A stretch of DNA of 32,814 nt from Lachnospiraceae bacterium (GTDB taxonomy: Bacteria > Bacillota > Clostridia > Lachnospirales > Lachnospiraceae), in the NCBI GenBank assembly GCA_024692905.1, contig JAILLY010000086.1, forward strand, positions 1 through 32,814, in the 5' to 3' direction. The position numbers were made by a program, and so were the translations under genes. The notes beneath the pieces were generated by a model that ran no database searches, had not been told where the DNA came from, and saw only the letters and a program-made list of their open reading frames with translations. Below are positions 25,539 to 32,814 of the stretch, one piece after another (the first letter of the stretch is position 1; every line of letters starts with the position of its first letter).

Positions 25539-27197
25539 TCAGCCCTTCTCGAGTGCGAGTGTCCTGGTCGTTAAGTCGCATACTTCCGAAGGTCCGTAAT
25601 ACTGGATGGCTCCGGGATAGGTGAAGCAGGTCTTTACCGCCCACTCTTCCCTCTTGGATGCGAAATACTTAAACGGAGCACCGTCAAGTTCAACGAGAGC
25701 CTTGCGGATAACGGGCTTGTCCTCTCCGTTCCTTCTCTCGATGTTCATCATCTTCGTTATGGGCATGCCGCCTGCGTTCCACTCTTCAGCGGGCTTGCTT
25801 AAGTTGCTTACCTTTGAAAGATATCCGGTATAACCGTACTGGATCAGCATGAATGCATTGTAGCCGAGTGAGTAGCAGTAATCCGCATCGAAGTTTGAAG
25901 GGAATGCACACCTTCCTTCGTATCCGAAGAAGTGATGCTGTGCACCGAACTTACCCTTGTATGTGCCTGCAGCCTTCCTCTTGTCAAGTTCGCTTCTTAC
26001 CATCTCGGAGAAGAGCTTCTCAGACTCGATGAGGGAAACCTGTACGTTGCCGTGAGGATCCCTTTCAAGGAAGAGCTGCTGCTGTATTCCCTGGGGAAGT
26101 ATGTCAAACACCTTGAATGATTCTGCCGTAAGGCCTTTCTTAATAAAGTCATACTTGGCGTTCCAGTCGGGAAGAGCATTGAACTCCTCGGTCTTCTTTC
26201 CGGCAAGGAGCTCGTTTATCTCAGCGATGAGTGCCGAGAACTCGGGAACGAACTCAACGATACCCTCGGGTATTATGGCAACACCGAAGTTCTCGCCGTT
26301 GTTTCCGCGCTTCTCAACGGCATCGGCGATATAGCTCGTGATCTGGGCAAGTGACATCTTCTTAGCCGCAACTTCCTCACCTATAAGGCAGATGTTGGGC
26401 TGGGTCTCAAGCGCACACTCAAGTGCAACGTGACTTGCGCTCCTTCCCATGACCTTTATGAAATGCCAGTACTTCTTGGCCGAATTGGCATCCCTTTCGA
26501 TATTTCCGATGAGCTCCGAATATGTCTTGGTAGCCGTATCGAATCCGAAGGAAGCCTCGATATCTTCATTCTTAAGATCGCCGTCTATGGTCTTGGGGCA
26601 TCCGATGACCTGCACGCCGGTGTTATTGGCAGCCATATACTCGGCAAGCACTGCGGCGTTCGTATTAGAGTCATCACCACCGATTATAACGATGGCGGTA
26701 AGGCCGTGCTTCTTCGCAACTTCGGTAACGATCTCGAACTGCTCCTTTGTCTCTAACTTGGTACGTCCGGAACCGATGATATCGAAACCGCCGGTGTTCC
26801 TGTATTCATCGATGTAGGCATCGGTGAACTCTATATAATCATTATCTATAAGTCCGCTGGGACCGCCCTTGAACCCGAGAAGAACATTATTCTTATCGGT
26901 TGCCTTAAGAGCGTCATAAAGGCCGCAAACAACGTTATGTCCGCCGGGTGCCTGACCTCCGGAAAGGATGACACCGACGACCTGCTTCTTGGCAGCCGAC
27001 GTATTGGTACCCTTGGCAAAGGTGATCTCATTCTTGCCGTAAGTATTGGGGAACAGGGCCTTTATCTTGTCCTGATCGGCAACGCTCTGAGTGGCGGCGC
27101 CGTCCTTAACACATATTTCCGAGATACCGTTCCTCAACATCCCGGGGAGCTTGGGAACGTATTCGTATCTCGCCTTCTGAAGCGGTGAAAGATTCAT
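25539..27197 (-). CDS. pfp: Pyrophosphate--fructose-6-phosphate 1-phosphotransferase
   Basis: The 552-residue protein is a long-form phosphofructokinase that uses pyrophosphate. The PPi signature is GGDDS (173-177), where ATP enzymes have GGDGS, with Lys in PKTIDGD (201-207). Other blocks are [12 protein letters not shown] (79-90), and [19 protein letters not shown] for fructose-6-phosphate binding. It runs the upper glycolytic step reversibly and saves ATP, as in many anaerobes. AGGAGG lies 8 bases before the ATG. A strong terminator separates it from malQ. Confidence 0.95.
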   Translation of the reverse strand: MNLSPLQKARYEYVPKLPGMLRNGISEICVKDGAATQSVADQDKIKALFPNTYGKNEITFAKGTNTSAAKKQVVGVILSGGQAPGGHNVVCGLYDALKATDKNNVLLGFKGGPSGLIDNDYIEFTDAYIDEYRNTGGFDIIGSGRTKLETKEQFEIVTEVAKKHGLTAIVIIGGDDSNTNAAVLAEYMAANNTGVQVIGCPKTIDGDLKNEDIEASFGFDTATKTYSELIGNIERDANSAKKYWHFIKVMGRSASHVALECALETQPNICLIGEEVAAKKMSLAQITSYIADAVEKRGNNGENFGVAIIPEGIVEFVPEFSALIAEINELLAGKKTEEFNALPDWNAKYDFIKKGLTAESFKVFDILPQGIQQQLFLERDPHGNVQVSLIESEKLFSEMVRSELDKRKAAGTYKGKFGAQHHFFGYEGRCAFPSNFDADYCYSLGYNAFMLIQYGYTGYLSKVSNLSKPAEEWNAGGMPITKMMNIERRNGEDKPVIRKALVELDGAPFKYFASKREEWAVKTCFTYPGAIQYYGPSEVCDLTTRTLALEKG

Positions 27198-27263
27198 GAT
27201 TATTACCTCCTGAAATAACTTAAAATATGAATGATCTGTTCACGCATTTAAGCGTGCATAATG

Positions 27264-27292
27264 AATATAGCATATTATGGGAAACTGTGCCA
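27264..27292 (-). promoter_or_regulatory. Possible pfp promoter with leader hairpin
   Basis: The minus strand has TGCTATATT, an extended -10 (TATATT at 27264-27269), with a poor -35 TGGCAC at 17 bases. A CACGC/GCGTG hairpin (27241-27256) would lie at the start of the leader. Confidence 0.4.
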
Positions 27293-27313
27293 CATAAAAT
27301 ATATGCTTTCGGC

Positions 27314-29995
27314 TCAGTCATTTTCATCCCTTCTGTAGATCAACTCATATGAACTCTTAATGGTATTATCCTCACGGAGCACGAAATGCCAGATACCGAC
27401 ATTCTTGTCTGCATCATCTATCAGGAAATTGTCGTTGAGGAAACTGTTATGATCCGCGCCATGGAACTGAATGGATTCATATTCTTCCGGATCCTTCCAG
27501 CTGCCGAGGAAGTTATAACCTGTCATGCTTCCGTCCGAGGAGCGGTAATACCAGGTCTTGCCGTAGAACAGTTCCCGCTTATCCGCCGGTACACGTTTTG
27601 TACGGTCGTTCCAGCTCGCAAAGTAGTCCGGTGTATAATAAGCCCTGGATGCCGATCTCCAGTCAAAGTTCTGGAACAGATACGCATAGTACGTAGGGAA
27701 CATACCCATCGCGGATTCATGATATTCATACGCAAGCATCGGTGAATCACCGGTCAGATCATAATCCTTTACAACGACCACATCATTAAAATCATATCCG
27801 GGCATCGATCCCACATATGTATACTCCCTCTTAACCCAGCCGTTTTGTGCGTAATCCTTCTGCCTTAATATGTCATAGCAGCGGCTCCTGGCCTGATCCC
27901 ATCTCATTCCGATACTCTTATAGTACTCCCAGATGGCCGGATTATATACTGCCACGCTCTCTATCTCCAGCTTCGTGGAAGCGTTATCATAATATCTCTT
28001 AAAGTGGCATACCTGGACCGACGGTTCACCCTCAGGATCGTCGTAATCATTTGCACCCGCCATTGAACCAAGCCTTTCATCGTTATCATCATCCGATAAC
28101 AGGACTTCCTCGTCCGCAGACTCGATATCATATGAAGAAGCGTGCAGGTTTGAAGGACCGCCCGATCTTGTTTTCGTAGTCGTGCTGTACTCATATGTCT
28201 CATAAAGATGCGTCCTTATAGCCGAAGGATCATATCCGGGCTGATGTGCGAGTTCGTCAAATTCATACGGATCCGTATAATCAGTAAGACGCCAGATCTT
28301 TTCGTATACACATCCCGCTCTCGAATCCGGAATATGGTCACCGTTCTTATCCGGCACGGGAGAAACAAAATAGAGCTCTGTGTCCTTCACTCCATATTCG
28401 AAACCTTCATACTTGCCGATCAGGTTTCCATTCGCATCTACTGTACAGTGTATTCCGTAATAATCCATATAAAGATCTGCCGGATTTCCGCAGCTCCAGT
28501 ACTCCGTGTATCCTCTTCTGCCGTTATATTCGGCCGTAAGATCGTCTTCAAAGGCATCATCCGCAGCCTCAAGGCTTCCGCCCGCAAGCGCGGCCAGTGT
28601 TGCCTCGGAATCATCCGCCGATGATAAGAAGGCTTCCACGATCTCATCATAAGTCTCATGAGTCCCGTAAGATGCCGTCGCAAACTGCGTCTTCGCATAC
28701 GCGGTCAGCATATTAACGGCTGTTTCGCTGCTTTCCGCCTCCACATATTCAAGTGTCGTCAGCACCGTTGCAAGAGTGTTTTCCGATGCTTCAAATCCGT
28801 CGTATTTTCTGAAGCACGGATCAACCCCCGATGTGATCGTTGCAAGCTCCGCGGCATCATCCCCCGATGTTATGACGATCTTACTCATGTCCGCTGCAAA
28901 ATCGGACCTTACCGCCGTTCCGTTTGTCACCTTGCCGTTGTCGGGTTCAAGGATGACCGCTGATGAATTGGCATCCGATACAAGGGCAAGATCCGCCCCC
29001 TTGGGATATGTGCAGAAGCCGCCGTCAATAAGTACTGCGGTACCGCCGCTTATCCTTATGATCTTATGCGCGTCATCAATCTTCGCGGTGTGCGCAAGGA
29101 ACCCGGTACTTGCCTGATCCCTGTTCTGCCGTTTCGTCGTAAAATCGCTTTCGATCGCATACACCTCACCGAGAGCCTCCGTCGCGATATCTCCGGCCTG
29201 AAGCGCATAAGATTTAAGCTGCGTATTTTCACCGGCAAGCTGATACAGTACGGCGGCGGAGGTGCGTAATTTCTCATATGCTTCTACCATGGCATCAAGC
29301 CGGCCGCCTGCTGTCGTATAAGCGGCATCGTTAACGGAGATCGCATCATAAACCGTAAATTCCGCGGTCTTTGTTTCCTGTGTGACCACGGTAACAGTCA
29401 CTCCGTCCCCGTCCGTTTCCTCCGACACAACATCTTCGGTGTATTCGAGGGTGACTGTGTTACTGCTCAAAGCCTCAAGAGACGCAAGAGCCCTCTGCGC
29501 AAGGATCAGATCCTTTGTGACCGCCTTAAGCGCCGTGGATGTTCCGGCCGGCAGCGCGGGTATATTTACATTGCTTACGTTCGTATCTATCTCATCATCA
29601 CCCGGTTCGCGGGTCAGGGTCAGGGAGCCGCATACAGGCGCCAGCGTGCTCTTATCAACGGCAATGACCCTGAACTTAAACAGATCTCCTCTGGTGAAAG
29701 CATCAAACTTCACATCCCCGGAACAGCTTATAGTCTCAAACCTGCGCTCGGCCGCGGCTCCGTCCGATATCCCTTCGGCGATCAGGCCGATCTCGTGACC
29801 GTCCGCGTTTCCGGTGACTGTGACCGTAAGACATTTATCCCGGCCGTAAAACTTATCGGGTGACGTTAATGTGATATCCGCTCCCGCACTGACACTTAAA
29901 AGGATCACGGAGGTAAGGATCACGGGGAGCAATAATGCAAATGAGCAGGTCATCAGTATTCTTTTGATATTATGATCTTCTTTTATACGCTTCAT
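27314..29995 (-). CDS. Large exported protein of unknown function
   Basis: The 893-residue protein starts with a basic region and a long hydrophobic stretch (about 12-38, ending SVSAGA), a signal peptide or signal anchor. I recognise no family. Residues 40-130 look like a beta-rich domain. About 150-290 appears helical, including DAMVEAYEKLRTSAAVLYQL. Residue 290 to the end is acidic and rich in Tyr and Trp, with an acidic patch (LLSDDDNDERLG, 632-643). A single calcium-loop-like motif, PDKNGDHIPD, lies at 548-557, similar to thrombospondin type 3 or dockerin loops. There is no LPXTG, SLH or C-terminal membrane segment, so it is released or held non-covalently unless the N-terminal segment anchors it. 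GGAGAG precedes the ATG. It follows the Ig-repeat gene by 19 bases, hence one operon. Confidence 0.85.
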   Translation of the reverse strand: MKRIKEDHNIKRILMTCSFALLLPVILTSVILLSVSAGADITLTSPDKFYGRDKCLTVTVTGNADGHEIGLIAEGISDGAAAERRFETISCSGDVKFDAFTRGDLFKFRVIAVDKSTLAPVCGSLTLTREPGDDEIDTNVSNVNIPALPAGTSTALKAVTKDLILAQRALASLEALSSNTVTLEYTEDVVSEETDGDGVTVTVVTQETKTAEFTVYDAISVNDAAYTTAGGRLDAMVEAYEKLRTSAAVLYQLAGENTQLKSYALQAGDIATEALGEVYAIESDFTTKRQNRDQASTGFLAHTAKIDDAHKIIRISGGTAVLIDGGFCTYPKGADLALVSDANSSAVILEPDNGKVTNGTAVRSDFAADMSKIVITSGDDAAELATITSGVDPCFRKYDGFEASENTLATVLTTLEYVEAESSETAVNMLTAYAKTQFATASYGTHETYDEIVEAFLSSADDSEATLAALAGGSLEAADDAFEDDLTAEYNGRRGYTEYWSCGNPADLYMDYYGIHCTVDANGNLIGKYEGFEYGVKDTELYFVSPVPDKNGDHIPDSRAGCVYEKIWRLTDYTDPYEFDELAHQPGYDPSAIRTHLYETYEYSTTTKTRSGGPSNLHASSYDIESADEEVLLSDDDNDERLGSMAGANDYDDPEGEPSVQVCHFKRYYDNASTKLEIESVAVYNPAIWEYYKSIGMRWDQARSRCYDILRQKDYAQNGWVKREYTYVGSMPGYDFNDVVVVKDYDLTGDSPMLAYEYHESAMGMFPTYYAYLFQNFDWRSASRAYYTPDYFASWNDRTKRVPADKRELFYGKTWYYRSSDGSMTGYNFLGSWKDPEEYESIQFHGADHNSFLNDNFLIDDADKNVGIWHFVLREDNTIKSSYELIYRRDEND

Positions 29996-30014
29996 ATTTT
30001 GCTCTCCTTTCCTG

Positions 30015-32546
30015 TTATTTCACTACCGTGATATAGACCGTATCCTTTAACTTGCCGCAGGTTACGGTGACCTTCGCGTAACCTCCCTTTTCCGGCTTGG
30101 TAAGGGTCGTGGCGCTGATAACTCCGTTTTTGATCTTCACCCCTCCCGAAGCACTGATCTTAACATTTTTAAGATCGGTCGCGTCATACGGCGTGACCAG
30201 CGTTTCGATCGTACCGCAGGAACCTTTACGCATTGTCAGGATCTTCTCGGGGGTTTCCGAATCCTCGTAGACCCTTGTCTTTTTGTTATACACTTTGATG
30301 GGTCCGGTGCTTATCTTAAGGGTACCGCTCACTGCAGAAACACCGGTTACCGGCTGCGTAACCGTTACTTTACAACGTTGTATGTTCGGCGCACCCTGAT
30401 GCGCCTTATTCCTGCTCTTAACAATGATATATGCAAACCCCGGATTGTTTGCCCGGATCCGCATGGTTGCCGTTCCCTTCTTTCCTTTTGTATCCGCCGG
30501 GGCAAGATCCGTCAGATCATCCACGCTTACCACATTGGCGTTTGTTGATTCGCACTCGATGATATAGTTTTCAACCACGGCATCTGTCTTCTGTTTTGAT
30601 GCCACAGTCACATCCAGGGCGAAAGTGTTATTCCCCGGTGTTGTCACCATGCTCACGGCCGTTTTCTTCAGCGAGAGCGTATGCGTCTTATCTTCTTTGT
30701 TGCTTGCTTTATCGGGTATGATGGGATGAACATAAACCGGCACCATGGAAGTAAGGTCCACGGTTTTTGTCTTGCCTGTCAAAGGATCTATGACCGTTCT
30801 CTTTACCGTTGCGGAAACAAGAACGGGGGTGTAGTTTGGCTGATTTGCTTCCTTTGCACTGATCACTCCGTCTTTTATAGTAAGATATGTGCTGTCCTTC
30901 TTATAAACGAGATTACCGTTCTTATCTGTTTTGTAATACGGGTTTCCGCTCTTGTCCCGAAGCGGCGTCGGCCAGGCATAGACGTTCCATGTCACGTTTT
31001 TTACATCCGTACTGTCGCAGGGTATGATCTGGGCCTTCAGAGTCATCTGTTCTCCGGCCTTTATCATTATGGTCTGCTCCGGTTTCTTTTCCCAGTCCTG
31101 ATAGAATACCGTCTGACCGTAAACATCAGGCCTTGATCTCCCGTTTCCGTCAAGGATCACGAGCTTTTCCGTGGGACTTATAACGGTGACTTTGCATGTT
31201 GCCTTCTTATTCCCGCAATACGCGGTGACAACCGTATCTCCCACGTCGTTTGCGTAAAACGTCCCGTACTTATCCGCAGAAACTATCTCTTTATTATCCG
31301 TAACATAAATGACATCCGGCATCTGCTCCAAGGAAACGCCCTTTGCGGGAGCCGTTTCGGCGGGATTCGCAATGCTGCTTCCCTTCACCATCGTAAGCGA
31401 AGTTTTGGGATATTTAAGTTTCGAAAGTTTTGTGGTCTTATCCCTGTTTTCAGGTTCCTCTTCTCCGCTTTCCTGTTCCATTATCTTTTGCTCGATAAAT
31501 CCAACGGTCACATCGGTATCGCCCATGGTAAATCCTGTCTGCGGGCTGGATTCATTCTCCGGGTCGGCCCCGGTGATGACCCATTTCACAAATTTATAAC
31601 CGTCATCTGAAGTGTTATCGTAATAATAATTCCTCTTCCACCGGATGATGACCATCTCGCCGTTGCATGCCGAGTTGGCAGAATTGTCCAGCGTTGCCGA
31701 AGTGTACAGGAAGGCCTCCGCCCCGTTCTGCACGCTTATCCTGTGATATTGCTGCGGCTTCGGATCCGGTTTGTCGGGCCCGGTTATCCTTGCCTTAAGC
31801 TCCGGTACGGAGAAAACACCGGCCCATGCAGCTCCGGTTTTACCCGCGGCACTTTCCGTTTTAAACGTTACGGTCGCAGTAAAAAACAGTTCATTGTCGG
31901 TGGCCGCATGGAAACCTTCCACGCCTTCCGGAGCCGCCCATTCAAGCGTAACGGGAACGGCCAGATAAGTTCCGGCTGCCCCGCTTTCATCGGGCGCTGC
32001 CGTCTGCAGCTTAAGATATGCGGTCTTAGGCAGGGTATTCACGATATCCTGCGTACTGCGATCGCTGCTTAACCTGTATTCCGTCTTAAGACCGGTCGCA
32101 AATTGCTCATCGGAAAAATAAAACACGGACTGACCGTTATCAGCCCATGCCTCATCATATTGTGTAAGGTACCCTGCGATAAGACAGTCATTCTCTGCCC
32201 CGTCGCCTATATAGAAGGTACCGTTTCCGTTTATCGTGTTCTGAGGGATCTCAAAAGAAAGAGAGGCTCCGTCTGCCTTTTTCTGATCAACGTATTTAAG
32301 CCTTCCGGTAAGAGAGTCCCAGTCAAGGACATTGTCGGCACCGTCAACACCGTCGACGGCATAAAGAACGTAATCCGTGCCGGCTTCGGCATCGGTCTTC
32401 GTATATGTATAGACACCATCCTGCGGTTTTAACACCTTAAGCGGCCCTGCCGGATCATCCGCCCATACGGTTTTTGCAGGAACGATCATTACAAGCATCG
32501 CAAAGCAGAGAACAGAAAGCCTTCGTAAAACCATCCATTTGTTCAT
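30015..32546 (-). CDS. Secreted protein with InlB-like and Ig-like (Big_2) repeats
   Basis: The 843-residue protein has a signal peptide (about 1-29, cleavage after VWA). Residues 30-250 are an unassigned beta-rich region. Residues about 267-352 resemble a divergent InlB B-repeat (YHRISVQNGAEAF, then YKFVKWVITGAD and TDVTVGFIEQK). From about 373 to the end come four Ig-like segments of Big_2 type, with GTFYANDVGDTVVTAYCGN, KDGVISAKEAN and KNGVISATT as typical strands. Such repeats form rods in bacterial surface proteins. No sorting motif is visible. I chose the ATG at 32546 with GGAGG 8 bases upstream; a GTG three codons earlier overlaps that site. It is the first gene of the operon. Confidence 0.88.
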   Translation of the reverse strand: MNKWMVLRRLSVLCFAMLVMIVPAKTVWADDPAGPLKVLKPQDGVYTYTKTDAEAGTDYVLYAVDGVDGADNVLDWDSLTGRLKYVDQKKADGASLSFEIPQNTINGNGTFYIGDGAENDCLIAGYLTQYDEAWADNGQSVFYFSDEQFATGLKTEYRLSSDRSTQDIVNTLPKTAYLKLQTAAPDESGAAGTYLAVPVTLEWAAPEGVEGFHAATDNELFFTATVTFKTESAAGKTGAAWAGVFSVPELKARITGPDKPDPKPQQYHRISVQNGAEAFLYTSATLDNSANSACNGEMVIIRWKRNYYYDNTSDDGYKFVKWVITGADPENESSPQTGFTMGDTDVTVGFIEQKIMEQESGEEEPENRDKTTKLSKLKYPKTSLTMVKGSSIANPAETAPAKGVSLEQMPDVIYVTDNKEIVSADKYGTFYANDVGDTVVTAYCGNKKATCKVTVISPTEKLVILDGNGRSRPDVYGQTVFYQDWEKKPEQTIMIKAGEQMTLKAQIIPCDSTDVKNVTWNVYAWPTPLRDKSGNPYYKTDKNGNLVYKKDSTYLTIKDGVISAKEANQPNYTPVLVSATVKRTVIDPLTGKTKTVDLTSMVPVYVHPIIPDKASNKEDKTHTLSLKKTAVSMVTTPGNNTFALDVTVASKQKTDAVVENYIIECESTNANVVSVDDLTDLAPADTKGKKGTATMRIRANNPGFAYIIVKSRNKAHQGAPNIQRCKVTVTQPVTGVSAVSGTLKISTGPIKVYNKKTRVYEDSETPEKILTMRKGSCGTIETLVTPYDATDLKNVKISASGGVKIKNGVISATTLTKPEKGGYAKVTVTCGKLKDTVYITVVK

Positions 32547-32596
32547 ATCCGGCACCTCCCGACAATGATCGACAACATATGAAACTACCCTATTAT

Positions 32597-32625
32597 ATTA
32601 TATCTGCGGGGCGCAGGCATATCAA
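32597..32625 (-). promoter_or_regulatory. Strong promoter of the exported protein operon
   Basis: The minus strand has TTGATA (32620-32625, 5 of 6) and a perfect TATAAT (32597-32602) at exactly 17 bases. The leader is about 45 bases. Confidence 0.75.
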
Positions 32626-32656
32626 GCCCGTAAGAGAAATGATATTCAATATAAAA

Positions 32657-32685
32657 TTGTCACAAATGACATTATATGATATTAT
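32657..32685 (+). promoter_or_regulatory. Strong promoter of the gene at the right edge
   Basis: TTGTCA (32657-32662, 5 of 6) and TATTAT (32680-32685, 5 of 6) are 17 bases apart. The leader of about 80 bases can fold, with TGCGA (near 32698) pairing with TCGCA (near 32730). Confidence 0.7.
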
Positions 32686-32770
32686 AAAAGGGAATGTTGC
32701 GAAAACGATTTCATTGTCGGTTTTATCGCATTTAGCGACACTTTTAAGCAGTAAACCTGAGGGGTATAAG

Positions 32771-32814
32771 ATGCCTAAGTATATTCAGATGCTGTCAAGC
32801 ACGTGGAACAGCGA
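32771..32814 (+). CDS. Start of an unidentified protein, cut by the window edge
   Basis: An ATG at 32771 is preceded by GAGGGG at 6 bases and by a good promoter. Fourteen codons are visible (MPKYIQMLSSTWNS), too few to name a family. The frame is open to the last base. Confidence 0.6.
   Translation, partial: MPKYIQMLSSTWNS

Noticed and set aside
27287-27292. TGGCAC resembling a sigma-54 -24 element upstream of pfp
   Set aside because: No GC-containing -12 element at the needed distance; an extended -10 sigma-A promoter explains the site better.

Overview
The window looks like chromosomal DNA of a low-to-medium GC anaerobic Firmicute, most likely a Lachnospiraceae-type Clostridium. The evidence is the operon tig-clpP-clpX-lon-engB, the cluster rho-rpmE-DUF1385-prmC-prfA, strong AGGAGG-type ribosome binding sites, a group B-like monomeric [FeFe] hydrogenase, a pyrophosphate-type phosphofructokinase, and large exported proteins with InlB-like and Ig-like repeats. 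Almost everything is on the minus strand. The exceptions are a c-di-GMP signalling gene, thrH and a gene that runs off the right edge. No tRNA, rRNA, CRISPR array, phage or insertion sequence was seen, and no gene-free stretch exceeds 300 bases.

Layout from left to right: (1) 1-2298, the N-terminal 766 codons of a secreted repeat protein that continues beyond the left edge. (2) 2521-5435, mtnA (methionine salvage) divergent from a GGDEF-EAL protein whose cyclase half is degenerate and whose phosphodiesterase half is intact; the mtnA leader can fold in two mutually exclusive ways. (3) 5496-10372, a translation and transcription termination block: rho, rpmE, a strong terminator, then DUF1385, prmC and prfA. 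(4) 10555-19148, a seven-gene protein quality control operon read tig, clpP, clpX, lon, engB, an AI-2E/PerM-type membrane protein and a cation diffusion facilitator with a manganese-type metal site. (5) 19273-21601, an operon of a small acidic protein, a 495-residue protein I cannot place, and a DJ-1/PfpI protein; thrH is divergent from it. (6) 22371-27197, central energy metabolism: PPi-dependent phosphofructokinase, 4-alpha-glucanotransferase and [FeFe] hydrogenase, together suggesting glycogen or maltodextrin breakdown through PPi-saving glycolysis with H2 as an electron sink. (7) 27314-32546, a two-gene operon of large exported proteins behind a near-consensus promoter, divergent from the gene at the right edge.

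The conserved genes are confidently identified. The least described material is the exported protein pair at the right, the unknown pair at 19834-21601, the six-copy 15-nt repeat giving the PerM-type protein a His/Lys/Gly tail just before a metal exporter, and the mtnA leader. I see no clear new defence or mobile system.
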